A stretch of 64,000 nt of DNA from assembly GCF_014287435.1 (NCBI RefSeq), contig NZ_JACOPG010000002.1, positions 496,001-560,000 on the forward strand. The letters are read 5' to 3'. Origin of the DNA: Roseburia lenta (lineage in GTDB: Bacteria; Bacillota; Clostridia; Lachnospirales; Lachnospiraceae). The translations under genes were made by a program, and so were the position numbers. Under the pieces are notes generated by a model, which was given only the letters and a program-made list of their open reading frames with translations, made no database searches and was not told where the DNA came from. Positions 44,442-52,731 of this stretch are shown here, one piece after another (position 1 is the stretch's first letter; every line of letters starts with the position of its first letter).

Positions 44442-46355
44442 TCATAAAATCAGGGATTTCTCTACCCCTATCACATAGCCGTCCACCTGATAATACTGCA
44501 AGTGCGTCTCCTCAGACGGTGGTATATCTGAAATATCAAAAAAGATATAGAGGGTATGCGTAAATTTCTCTCCCTCTTTTCGCTTTTCAAAATGCGCATA
44601 GGTCTTTTGATCCGCTGTCCTGCTCATATCCCGGCTCATGTAGGTCACGTTCAAAGACATAGCATGGGCAAGCGCATATTCCTCAAAAATGCAGGATGTC
44701 TTTGGATCACACTCGATCCCAAACTGGGTCGGCGGATAAAAGACGATCTCATCCATCTGGTCTCCCAGCATATCCCAGACATCCGACGACAAATACTTTT
44801 TGTATGCCGCTGTCATGGTATCCCGGCTTTGAGACGCATCCCTTTCGCCGCCGGTCTCTGCCGCATAGGTATATGCCTGATGTTTGTAGGAAACACCCGG
44901 ATAGAGATCATAGACCTGTAATACTAAAAGACCGATCAAAAATCCCAGAGAAAACCTGCCCCTGGATCTTTCCAAGAGGAAAACCATGCCATAGATCCCC
45001 AATGCCAGCAGTCCATAGTAGACCGGCCAGATCAGGCGCCCCGTCGACCGAAAGACACTGAGCGCCTGATAGATGACCTGCGGATAGGAGATCTGATACA
45101 GGATCCTGCTGCCAAGACTCGCCCGCGGTGACAGGGCAAGAAAGGTAAAAACCAAAAAACCGACCAGAATGCTGATGATCCAAGATCGCCGGTTGGTTTT
45201 TTGTGCCTGCCCTATCTGCGCCTTCTCCCCCTCATGTCTTTTTCTATATTTACCTGCGATCCAGCGAATGCTTCCATAGACCACAAGGCAGGCAAGGAGA
45301 AAGATCATGCCAAAGCCAAGATAAGCAAAGCCTTCTTCCTGCCAACCGGATACAGTCGGAAGGGTCGGCAAAAGTGAGGAATAATTCTGTTTACTGAAAA
45401 TATAGTTCCTGTGATCAATGACGCAAAGATCATTGCTCGGATCAAAAAACTGTAACAGATTAAAAGACAATTCTTCCAGTCCTGTCGTAGAGACAGACAC
45501 CTCCCCATAAAAATAGCCCATGATATAACAGATCCCAAAAAGGATCAGTCCGGCAACGAGTACTTCCACCAGATAGATTACAAGAAGCCCCTTGTCTTTC
45601 TTTCCCGCTTTCGCCAGATACTCCTGCAGATCACTACAGAGCCAGATGCCAAGGATCATAGGCGTAAAATAGGCATTGGTCAGAGCCGACAGACATAAAA
45701 GGATGATCCAACGCCCGGCATAACGCCAGCGCCTTCTGACGATCTGTCCCGTTGTTTCCCTCTCTGTCGATGCATACTCCGGCAAAAGGCTACCTCTCCA
45801 GACCCAGAGACAAAATGCCGCCAGAATCAAAAAGTGGGCAGACAACGCCGTATGATAAAAAGTCCGTTTCAACATGACCGGTGACAGGACAAAAAAGAGA
45901 GAAGAAAGCAGACAGATCTGGCTTCTTTTTGAAAATGCCCGCACAAACAGCGCCCCAAAGCCCCCCATCAGGGCATAGGACAAGAGTTCAAACAAGCCAA
46001 AATACTGAAAATTAGCCGGGAGCAGGGGCGATAGTATTTTAAAAAGTAGGGCAAAGAGAGGGATGGAGTCTGTATAGACGATAGACACCGGCTGGCTGTA
46101 AATCCCCTCGACCAGCCCCAGTGGAAAGTGCCATGGACTTTTCCGGTAGAAGACCCAGCCCAGATAATGCTGGGTCAGATCCCATAGCCCTTCTGCCTGT
46201 GAGGAGTCCGTCAGCCACGCCACATTTGTGACATTTACCACAGCCAGACCATAGATACATACAAAAACTAGGCTGCCCAGCAGACAACCTAGTACAAAAA
46301 TCAGGTATGGATTTTGTAATCTTTTTCTTATGTTCATCCCGTAGTATTTTTCCAT
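44442..46355 (-). CDS. DUF6311/YfhO-like multi-pass membrane protein
   Basis: This 637-residue protein has about 12 membrane segments and a C-terminal extracytoplasmic domain of about 140 residues. DSSQAEGLWDLTQHYLGWVF followed by YRKSPWHFPLG is the signature block of DUF6311-type proteins, with acidic residues in the first outer loop as in GT-C glycosyltransferases. YfhO-like GT-C proteins take sugars from undecaprenyl phosphate and put them on extracytoplasmic polymers. Genes for a GtrA protein and a DPM-like GT2 lie just upstream, so the three could form one glycosylation unit. ATG at 46355 follows GGAG at six bases. Confidence 0.78.
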   Translation of the reverse strand: MEKYYGMNIRKRLQNPYLIFVLGCLLGSLVFVCIYGLAVVNVTNVAWLTDSSQAEGLWDLTQHYLGWVFYRKSPWHFPLGLVEGIYSQPVSIVYTDSIPLFALLFKILSPLLPANFQYFGLFELLSYALMGGFGALFVRAFSKRSQICLLSSLFFVLSPVMLKRTFYHTALSAHFLILAAFCLWVWRGSLLPEYASTERETTGQIVRRRWRYAGRWIILLCLSALTNAYFTPMILGIWLCSDLQEYLAKAGKKDKGLLVIYLVEVLVAGLILFGICYIMGYFYGEVSVSTTGLEELSFNLLQFFDPSNDLCVIDHRNYIFSKQNYSSLLPTLPTVSGWQEEGFAYLGFGMIFLLACLVVYGSIRWIAGKYRKRHEGEKAQIGQAQKTNRRSWIISILVGFLVFTFLALSPRASLGSRILYQISYPQVIYQALSVFRSTGRLIWPVYYGLLALGIYGMVFLLERSRGRFSLGFLIGLLVLQVYDLYPGVSYKHQAYTYAAETGGERDASQSRDTMTAAYKKYLSSDVWDMLGDQMDEIVFYPPTQFGIECDPKTSCIFEEYALAHAMSLNVTYMSRDMSRTADQKTYAHFEKRKEGEKFTHTLYIFFDISDIPPSEETHLQYYQVDGYVIGVEKSLIL

Positions 46356-46374
46356 CTAATTCTCCGGCACCGCT

Positions 46375-47337
46375 CTATGCACACATGTGTCCTATCATAT
46401 CCATAAGCGTCTGACGCAGTGGGATCTCCGCTGTCCAGCCGATATCCTGTCGGATCTTTTCTGCCGAGCCGATCACGACCTGATTGTCGCCCGGTCTCAC
46501 AAAGTCCGGATTGACGCGGGTTGTCACGGAAACGCCCACGATATCTGCGATCTGATCCACGACTTCTGCCAGAGACACGCCCTTTTCGCCACAGATGTTA
46601 TAGACTTCTCCCGCTTTTCCGTCCAAAAGCAGACGGTAGTAAGCACGCACGACATCGCGTACATCCACAAAGTCACGCACAATGGAAGTATCTCCGGTCT
46701 CGATCTCGCCGCTTTTTGCACCGCTTTCTGCAATATCTAAGATTCTGCGCACAAAACTCGGGATCACAAAGCGTTCATCCTGAAAAGGTCCCATATGGTT
46801 AAAAGACCGGGTCAGCATGATCTGCATGCCAAAACTGTCTGCCAATACCTTTGCCATCATTTCCTGGGAAACTCTGGCAACCGCATAAGGATTGACCGGA
46901 ACTAAAGGCATATCCTCCTGCAGCGGCAGTTCCTCTTTTTTGACATCGCCGTATTCCTCCGAAGATCCCACCGACAAAAGACGGCAGTCACACAAGTCAT
47001 GCTTGCGCAATGCCTCTGTCACATTCAAAAAGATGCTGGTATTGTTCATAAAGCAGTCTGCCGGATGCTGCCAACTATAGGCAACACTGGAAAAAGATGC
47101 CAGATGCAGGATATAGTCCGGTCGGAAAGTTGCGATCATATCTTCCACTGCCTCTTTATCAAGGAGATTTACCTGCTCAAAGGACATAGCCAGTGTTGGC
47201 GCATAGTCCTCCATGGCAAATTTCGGCAGATTGACATCTACGCCAAGCACCTCATAGGACAGATTATTTTCTACAAGATAATTTAAAAAATGACGGCTGA
47301 CGAAACCGGAAAATCCGGTGATAAGCATTCTTTTCAT
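46375..47337 (-). CDS. rmd: GDP-6-deoxy-4-keto-D-mannose reductase-like protein
   Basis: The 320-residue NAD(P)-dependent extended SDR starts MLITGFSGFVSRHFLNYL and has VGSSEEYGDV, NPYAVARVSQEM, RSFNHMGPFQDERFVIPSF and RDFVDVRDVVRAY, all close to Rmd enzymes that make GDP-D-rhamnose. With gmd nearby this is the best assignment. Two positions differ from the usual pattern: the third Gly of GxxGxxG is Ser14, and the YxxxK lysine is Arg155 (Y151-A-V-A-R). Both may be tolerated in a subfamily. A mannose epimerase/dehydratase with another product is an alternative. Confidence 0.82.
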   Translation of the reverse strand: MKRMLITGFSGFVSRHFLNYLVENNLSYEVLGVDVNLPKFAMEDYAPTLAMSFEQVNLLDKEAVEDMIATFRPDYILHLASFSSVAYSWQHPADCFMNNTSIFLNVTEALRKHDLCDCRLLSVGSSEEYGDVKKEELPLQEDMPLVPVNPYAVARVSQEMMAKVLADSFGMQIMLTRSFNHMGPFQDERFVIPSFVRRILDIAESGAKSGEIETGDTSIVRDFVDVRDVVRAYYRLLLDGKAGEVYNICGEKGVSLAEVVDQIADIVGVSVTTRVNPDFVRPGDNQVVIGSAEKIRQDIGWTAEIPLRQTLMDMIGHMCA

Positions 47338-47340
47338 ATC

Positions 47341-47811
47341 CTATTCTCCCTCAGTTTCCGTCTTTTTGTTTTCTAAGAAGATCTTTCTGGTCACGAAATT
47401 GTAGACCATAACAACTGCCGTTGCCACGATCTTAGCGCCCGCTGTTGCAAGGGTAGCACCAACCAGTGCATGAAGCCATGCCCAGTTTGCATAGACAATA
47501 TCAATGCAGAAAAGAATGATGAGTTCGTTGATGCCCAGACCGAATACACTGAGCACAACAAAGATGATGAATTCTTTTTTACGATCCAGATCATCCCTGC
47601 GCTCAAACACATACTTCATAGAAAGGATGTAATTGACAATGACCGATACGACAAAACCGAAAAAGGCACCGATCAACGCCGCCTGTGATGTCCCCATGCC
47701 CGCGCCCTGACGAAGTCCGGTCGATACTGCCATGGTAATGACAAAGTCCACAATAAAAGAAATGATTCCTACCACACCAAATTTTAAGATCTGGTCAATT
47801 AACTTTTTCAT
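47341..47811 (-). CDS. GtrA-family membrane protein
   Basis: This 156-residue protein has four membrane segments and opens LIDQILKFGVVGIISFIVDF, the GtrA signature, with ALIGAFFGFVVSVIVNYILS and YNFVTRKIFLE at the end. GtrA/GtcA proteins are thought to flip undecaprenyl-phosphate-linked monosaccharides to the outer face. It lies 3 bp upstream of the rmd start and 55 bp downstream of a DPM-like GT2 gene, the expected partner that loads the carrier. Confidence 0.9.
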   Translation of the reverse strand: MKKLIDQILKFGVVGIISFIVDFVITMAVSTGLRQGAGMGTSQAALIGAFFGFVVSVIVNYILSMKYVFERRDDLDRKKEFIIFVVLSVFGLGINELIILFCIDIVYANWAWLHALVGATLATAGAKIVATAVVMVYNFVTRKIFLENKKTETEGE

Positions 47812-47866
47812 CTAATACTACCTTCCTGTGATCTCTCCGATCACATTTCATCTTTCTATCGGTCTC

Positions 47867-48583
47867 TTATTTATGCAGTGCATCTTGGATACGCACGCCC
47901 ATAAGACGGAAAAGTGTCTTGATATAACTGATGATAAATTTCAAAAGTTGGCGCTTGGACTCGCCGTACATACGCTTCTGGAAATTGATCGGCACTTCCC
48001 CGATCTTTAACTTCTTGTCACGCTTGTTGAGTTTTAAGCGGAGCAAAACTTCTTCCAGAACATCATAGTTTTCACAGGTCAGTTTGACCTTTTTCAACTG
48101 TTTTGTGTGATACATGCGATAGTCTGTAGACAGGTCATTGGCATGCAGTCCCAGACAGACGCGGAATGCAAAATTGAGCATATGCGACATGATCTGTGAC
48201 GACTTGGCATCATTTGTCACACCGCCTTTGACATAACGTGATCCGATAACAACATCGCATTTTTCCTCGACAAACATCTTGTGGATTGCCGGAATGCTCT
48301 TTGGCGGATGGGAGCCATCACTGTCCATGATCAAAAACTTGCTCTTGTTCGCATACTTGATCGCAGTACGGAAAGCCCCTCCGAATCCCGGTTCTTCCTG
48401 ATTGATGTATCTTGCGCCATATTCCTGACAAACACCCTTGGTGTTATCCAAAGGCTTGGCTGTATCTACAACAAGGATCTCATATTCCTCATTACACTTT
48501 TCTACTTCTTCAATGATCTGTGGCAAAAGAACACGTAAATTATCTTCTTCCTTATATGCCAACAACACAAGGCTAATTCCCAT
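47867..48583 (-). CDS. GT2 glycosyltransferase (polyprenyl-phosphate sugar synthase-like)
   Basis: The 238-residue enzyme has the GT2 core ISLVLLAYKEEDNLRVLLPQ, ILVVDTAKPLDN, FLIMDSDGSHPP (DxD) and VIGSRYVKGG. It lacks the C-terminal membrane pair of CsbB and resembles soluble DPM1-type dolichol/undecaprenyl-phosphate mannosyltransferases. With the GtrA protein downstream it probably makes and exports a carrier-linked sugar. Lys replaces the more usual DDGS element (VDTAKPLDNT), an uncommon variant. It is the first minus-strand gene of the locus; greA diverges from it. Confidence 0.87.
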   Translation of the reverse strand: MGISLVLLAYKEEDNLRVLLPQIIEEVEKCNEEYEILVVDTAKPLDNTKGVCQEYGARYINQEEPGFGGAFRTAIKYANKSKFLIMDSDGSHPPKSIPAIHKMFVEEKCDVVIGSRYVKGGVTNDAKSSQIMSHMLNFAFRVCLGLHANDLSTDYRMYHTKQLKKVKLTCENYDVLEEVLLRLKLNKRDKKLKIGEVPINFQKRMYGESKRQLLKFIISYIKTLFRLMGVRIQDALHK

Positions 48584-48717
48584 AATGCCGATTTCCTTCC
48601 TTGATTCCTACTGTCCAAAGACAGTTTTTACACATATACCGCTATATTTTACCATCAATGCCCAATTTTTGCTATATCTTTTTCTGATGCCGTCTGACTT
48701 TCTCTCTTTGACGCCCT

Positions 48718-48727
48718 GTGCTATACT
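48718..48727 (+). promoter_or_regulatory. Extended -10 promoter candidate for greA
   Basis: TGCTATACT matches an extended -10 element (TGnTATAAT-like) about 75 bp upstream of the greA start. TTGACG is only eight bases upstream, too close to serve as its -35, and no good -35 was found at 16-18 bp. The intergenic stretch 48584-48800 shows nothing else clear. Confidence 0.4.
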
Positions 48728-48800
48728 AATATATGCGGTCAGACTTGAAAGAAAGACCGCGTCTCACATTTTAAATTCAGGCAGAATAAGGAGTATAACT

Positions 48801-49304
48801 ATGGGAGAACGTTTAACACCGTCAGATGTAGAAAAGATACAAAAAGAGATCGACCACCGCAAACTGGTTGTCAGAAAGGCAGCCATTGAAGCCGTAAAGG
48901 AAGCGCGGGCACAGGGCGACCTCAGCGAGAATTTTGAATATTATGCCGCAAAAAAGGACAAGAACCAGAACGAAAGCCGCATCCGTTATCTGGAGCGCAT
49001 GTTAAAGAATGCGACCATCATTGAGGACCATACTTCTGAGGATGAGGTGGGTATCAATACGATCGTGACCCTCTACATCCCGGATGAAGACTGCGAGGAG
49101 ACTTACAAACTGGTCACCTCCATCCGCAGTTCTTCCCTGCGTGATATGGTAAGCATTGAATCACCTCTGGGCAAAGCCATCCGTGGTAAAAAGGTTGGCG
49201 AGACCGCGACCGTACAGGTGGATCCGTCCTTTTCCTATGATGTTGTCATCAAAAAGATCGACCGCAATGTCGGGGATGAGGATGACCAGATCCGCAGATA
49301 CTAG
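48801..49304 (+). CDS. greA: Transcript cleavage factor GreA
   Basis: The 167-residue protein rescues backtracked RNA polymerase by stimulating transcript cleavage. An N-terminal coiled coil (about 5-75) carries ARAQGDLSENFEYYAAKKDK, with the acidic tip residues needed for activity. The C-terminal FKBP-like domain (about 85-165) includes SIESPLGKAIRGKKVGETAT. ATG at 48801 has AAGGAG seven bases upstream. The frame stays open leftward to 48438 but that stretch is not conserved-looking and lacks a site. It marks the boundary of the polysaccharide locus. Confidence 0.95.
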   Translation: MGERLTPSDVEKIQKEIDHRKLVVRKAAIEAVKEARAQGDLSENFEYYAAKKDKNQNESRIRYLERMLKNATIIEDHTSEDEVGINTIVTLYIPDEDCEETYKLVTSIRSSSLRDMVSIESPLGKAIRGKKVGETATVQVDPSFSYDVVIKKIDRNVGDEDDQIRRY

Positions 49305-49330
49305 AATCTTATATGGATAAACAGATAAAA

Positions 49331-49360
49331 ATGGCGCAGAAATCAGTTTTTCTGCGCCAT
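49331..49360 (-). terminator. Intrinsic terminator between greA and the EamA gene
   Basis: ATGGCGCAGAAA (49331-49342) pairs with TTTCTGCGCCAT (49349-49360) around a six-base loop. On the minus strand the stem is followed by TTTTTATC, a usable U tract, so it ends the EamA transcript although it overlaps the last EamA codons. On the plus strand no T run follows, so it may only weakly stop greA. Confidence 0.7.
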
Positions 49361-50362
49361 AAGTGTTCCTATGGATACCAGGATCAAAGAGATCACCAAA
49401 ACGCCTATGCGCAAGGTGTCCGCCTCCCGCAATAAAATCGCGGATAAGAGCACGCCAAAGATCGGCGTGGTAAAGCCAAATACCGCCACTTTTGATACCG
49501 GGTTGTACTTTAAGAGGACACCCCAGAGCGAATATGCCACCGCCGATACCATTGCCAGATAGAGCACGATACCGCATCCTTTGAGACTGAAAAACCCGCC
49601 CGCCATATGGCTTGCAACGGCTCCCAGCACCTGTCCTGTCGTCATAGCCGCATAGCCGGATCCCAGACTCGCCGGCAGGAAGATGCACATCAAAAATCCC
49701 AGAAGGATCAATGTGATCCCGCCCACGATAAATTGATATCCGCTTAATACAAAAGGTTCTTCCTGTTCGGAATACTTCCGCAGATAGACCGAAGAAAAAG
49801 CATAAGCGACCGTGGAGATAAAGACACAGATCTCTCCTATGCCAATACCACCCAGACTGCTTCCCGTCCCCCGGCTTCCCCAGATCTCTACAAGAAAGAC
49901 TCCTGCAAATCCAAGGATAGATCCAATAATTTTATTTTGTTTTAATTTTTCCTGTTTAAAAAGAAGGCATGCCACAAACAATGCCACAAAGACATTCAAA
50001 GCCTCGATAATGGATGCCTTGACGCCACTGGTCTTTCCCAGGCCGATATAAAAGAAAAAATATTGCAGAGTCGTCTGTAAAAGGCTCAGATGCAGGATCG
50101 GCAACCAGGACGTTTTCTTTGGGAAAAGCGGACGTTTATGGGCAAAACTTCCGATCACCACCGCCATGATTCCTGCCAGGAAAAATCTAGTTCCGGCAAA
50201 AATGATCTGTAATCCGGTCTGCTCCCCCGAAATGTCAAAAATCCCATAACCGATCTTGATGCCCGGAAAAGCACTGCCCCACAAAAAGCAACACAAAAGG
50301 GCGACCAGACATACTACGGCTGTATTAGTCCAGACAAGTTTTCTCTCTGTCTTTTGTTGCAT
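49343..50362 (-). CDS. EamA-family (DMT) transporter
   Basis: This 339-residue protein has ten membrane segments formed by two EamA repeats. The first repeat has LLCCFLWGSAFPGIKIGY and the second AVAYSLWGVLLKYNPVSKVA followed by PIFGVLLSAILLRE. Such proteins export or import metabolites such as amino acids or nucleotide precursors; the substrate is unknown. Its start overlaps the stop of the small coiled-coil gene by one base (TAATG). It lies outside the polysaccharide locus proper and need not be functionally connected. Confidence 0.9.
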   Translation of the reverse strand: MQQKTERKLVWTNTAVVCLVALLCCFLWGSAFPGIKIGYGIFDISGEQTGLQIIFAGTRFFLAGIMAVVIGSFAHKRPLFPKKTSWLPILHLSLLQTTLQYFFFYIGLGKTSGVKASIIEALNVFVALFVACLLFKQEKLKQNKIIGSILGFAGVFLVEIWGSRGTGSSLGGIGIGEICVFISTVAYAFSSVYLRKYSEQEEPFVLSGYQFIVGGITLILLGFLMCIFLPASLGSGYAAMTTGQVLGAVASHMAGGFFSLKGCGIVLYLAMVSAVAYSLWGVLLKYNPVSKVAVFGFTTPIFGVLLSAILLREADTLRIGVLVISLILVSIGTLMAQKN

Positions 50363-50565
50363 TACTTGCCCCTTCTCTGCTCATACAAGCGTGTCAGTGC
50401 ATCCTGCTCGTATTTTTCATCCGAATAATCTGCAATCCTTTTGAGCAGATCGCCCTTCTTGATCGCGATCATGTCGATCTTTTCTCTTAACTCTTGTTCT
50501 TCCCGTTCTAAGACCTGTAATTCTCTCGTGAGGCTTTCCACCTCAAGTCGTCTCTCCATATCCAT
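50362..50565 (-). CDS. Small coiled-coil protein of unknown function
   Basis: The 67-residue hydrophilic protein MDMERRLEVESLTRELQVLE continues as an almost unbroken heptad pattern (EREEQELREKI, KGDLLKRIADY) and ends YEQRRGK. It has no membrane segment and no recognised family. The one-base overlap with the EamA gene and close spacing to the DUF6020-like gene upstream suggest co-translation. It could be a small scaffold or cell-surface accessory; nothing in the sequence decides. Confidence 0.6.
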   Translation of the reverse strand: MDMERRLEVESLTRELQVLEREEQELREKIDMIAIKKGDLLKRIADYSDEKYEQDALTRLYEQRRGK

Positions 50566-50582
50566 TGTATTTTCCTCCCAGG

Positions 50583-52568
50583 CTATGCCTGATCTTCTGC
50601 TATTTCCGCTGTTTCCATGCCCTTTTTATCATCTGCCTTTTCCGGCAGAAGTTCCAAAGGGATCAAAAACGGCAGTGTATATAAAAGCGGCATCACATAA
50701 CGTGTATTTCCATTGTCCGGCGACACCATACAGACTGCGATCGTAATCAGTGGCACCAGAAGCAGCGCCTGCGCTTCTTTTTTCTTCCATTTCAGATTGT
50801 AGAGCAGGGCAAACAAAAACAGCCACGGCCACAATCCGATCGAGGCAAAGATATTCACGATTGGCACTTTTTCCGAAAAAAGAACCAATTGGTTGATCGC
50901 GTAGCGCTGTTCCAGATACTCTTCTGTGTTCTCCACATAAAGATAGGTATATTGCCCTTCTTTATCGTGCAATTGCAGATAATCATTAAACTTATAATAC
51001 ACCAGGCTGGAAATCTTATTGATGTCATAATACTGATAGGTATTATGCAACACGGACTCCACATAGACTTCCGGGTGCTTTAGGAACATCTGCCACCAGA
51101 CCTTAAAATAATTCTTAAGATCCTGCTTTGTCGCTTCCTGATTGTAATATTTCTTGACCGGATCCGAAAGTTCCGGGTTGTACTTCTTTGCCAGTTTTTT
51201 GTAAGGGAGCACCTTATTGATGGCTTTCTTTTCTGCCGCTGTCACCTGGTCGCCGTATTCCGTGACATAGCGCGCCGTCTGCTGAAACGGCACGGACAGC
51301 GCCTCCTGGATGCCTCCCGGTGCTACATTCAGTGCCGGAAGCAGGATGCCGCAGAATACCACCTTATATAAGATAACCGGCAGGATAACCGACGTGATGA
51401 TCTGGGCAAAAGTCCGTCGATATTTGACCAGATATACCACGCCAACGATCAGCAAAATGTACATTGCATATACCTTGGTCAAAACCATCATACAGGCTAC
51501 GGCAAACATTGCCAGATCAAACCAGACCTTGCGGAAAGCCTGTCCCTTTGTCCTTGCCACATAGTGCATCATCATAATAAAAATCAGACAAAAGGTGGCA
51601 TAGACCGTATCCTTTAGCATACAGATGGCATACATAGGAAAGATCGGTAAGAACATCAGTATCAGCAGGGCTCCGATCATGCGCTTTGTCGTCACGCCAC
51701 AAGTGCGGATATAATACAGACATCCGGCAAATACCAGTGACAGAGCAATCATCTGCAAGATAACATAGGCTGCCACGCCAATACAGATGTCTCCAAAATG
51801 CAATCCTAATTTAATAAACCAGGAAAACACTAGCGTCAGGATATAAGGATGATGATTTGTGATGAAGATATCATCCGCCTGCACCGCTGACATGGTCTGG
51901 ATATAAGACGGGATCTCGTTATACTCCATGATCATAATGACCGTATCTTCGTTGCTGGTTCCCGGGTAGAAATAAATAAAATACGGAAGCCACGCCACAA
52001 ACATACAGACTGCCATCAAAAGAATCTGCAATACCGGTGGGATCTTTCGTCCCGCTTGTCCTCTGATCTCCTGTTGCTCCGCAAAATTTCGGAAGAAATG
52101 CATCATGGCAGCCACGATAAAATAGGAGATCAGAACATAGGCAGACCACTTCAAGAAAATGCGGTACATCTGAATCTCTGCCACGCCGCTCTCCTCCATG
52201 GCATCCATCATGGCGTACCAGCCGCCCCACTTTTTAAAGATCATGGCAACCAACTGCCCTGACGCAAACAGAAGACTGAATAAGAGATCTGCCAGACGTT
52301 CTTTATAAGTTCGGCTGAATTGCAGGACCATATAGACCAGTATGCCGATCACAAGTGCAAATAAAAAAGTCCGCAGACGATTGGACGAAAAAGACCGGTA
52401 CATGGTCCGCGTATATAACATGATCTGACTCTCCAGATCAATATCCGGGCTGTTGTCTATGGTTGCTTCCCGCGAAAGAGAGATAAAGGCACCTAGGGCA
52501 CCATAGATTCCCAGGATCACGGAGATCCAGGAATCTCTCCCTTTCAGTTTTATTGTAATTTCTTTCAT
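50583..52568 (-). CDS. DUF6020-like multi-pass membrane protein
   Basis: This 661-residue protein has 12-14 membrane segments and an extracytoplasmic segment of about 150 residues (about 425-570, including YLEQRYAINQLVLF). IYFYPGTSNEDTVIMIMEYN near residue 205 and CMLKDTVYATFCLIF near 315 are the shared blocks with the protein encoded at 13809-15446. The acidic pair after YPGTS lies in an outer loop, as in GT-C enzymes. A glycosyltransferase or sugar-lipid enzyme role is inferred, not shown. It stands apart from the polysaccharide locus, beyond greA. Confidence 0.75.
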   Translation of the reverse strand: MKEITIKLKGRDSWISVILGIYGALGAFISLSREATIDNSPDIDLESQIMLYTRTMYRSFSSNRLRTFLFALVIGILVYMVLQFSRTYKERLADLLFSLLFASGQLVAMIFKKWGGWYAMMDAMEESGVAEIQMYRIFLKWSAYVLISYFIVAAMMHFFRNFAEQQEIRGQAGRKIPPVLQILLMAVCMFVAWLPYFIYFYPGTSNEDTVIMIMEYNEIPSYIQTMSAVQADDIFITNHHPYILTLVFSWFIKLGLHFGDICIGVAAYVILQMIALSLVFAGCLYYIRTCGVTTKRMIGALLILMFLPIFPMYAICMLKDTVYATFCLIFIMMMHYVARTKGQAFRKVWFDLAMFAVACMMVLTKVYAMYILLIVGVVYLVKYRRTFAQIITSVILPVILYKVVFCGILLPALNVAPGGIQEALSVPFQQTARYVTEYGDQVTAAEKKAINKVLPYKKLAKKYNPELSDPVKKYYNQEATKQDLKNYFKVWWQMFLKHPEVYVESVLHNTYQYYDINKISSLVYYKFNDYLQLHDKEGQYTYLYVENTEEYLEQRYAINQLVLFSEKVPIVNIFASIGLWPWLFLFALLYNLKWKKKEAQALLLVPLITIAVCMVSPDNGNTRYVMPLLYTLPFLIPLELLPEKADDKKGMETAEIAEDQA

Positions 52569-52680
52569 TATCTTCCTATCTTTTCTTATATATCCACCAG
52601 ATTTTCTATGTGACTTTTCTTCTGCGCAACAAAAGTCTACATTCAGTGTATTAGTATAGCGTAATTCTTGTCAAAAATAA

Positions 52681-52725
52681 ACCCACCAATAGAAAGCCGC
52701 ATGAGATCGCGACTCCATGGTGGGT
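52681..52725 (-). terminator. Intrinsic terminator of the ATP synthase operon
   Basis: ACCCACCA (52681-52688) pairs with TGGTGGGT (52718-52725) across a 29-base loop. On the minus strand the stem is followed by TTATTTTTGAC, a T-rich tail. It lies directly after atpC and before the upstream region of the DUF6020-like gene. The rest of 52569-52680 holds the leader of that gene; no convincing promoter was found there. Confidence 0.65.
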
Positions 52726-52731
52726 CAATTC

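Noticed and set aside
48610..48625. ACTGTCCAAAGACAGT hairpin followed by TTTTTA on the plus strand
   Set aside because: The stem is only six bases, no plus-strand gene ends there, and it lies in the leader of a minus-strand gene.
48709..48727. TTGACG close to TATACT before greA
   Set aside because: The gap is eight bases, too short for a sigma-A promoter. Similar short-spaced pairs before the DUF6020-like gene (about 52670) and the amidase gene (about 62635) were rejected for the same reason.
48438..48800. In-frame extension of greA by 121 codons
   Set aside because: ATG at 48801 has a strong ribosome site and matches the known GreA start; the extension overlaps the divergent glycosyltransferase gene.
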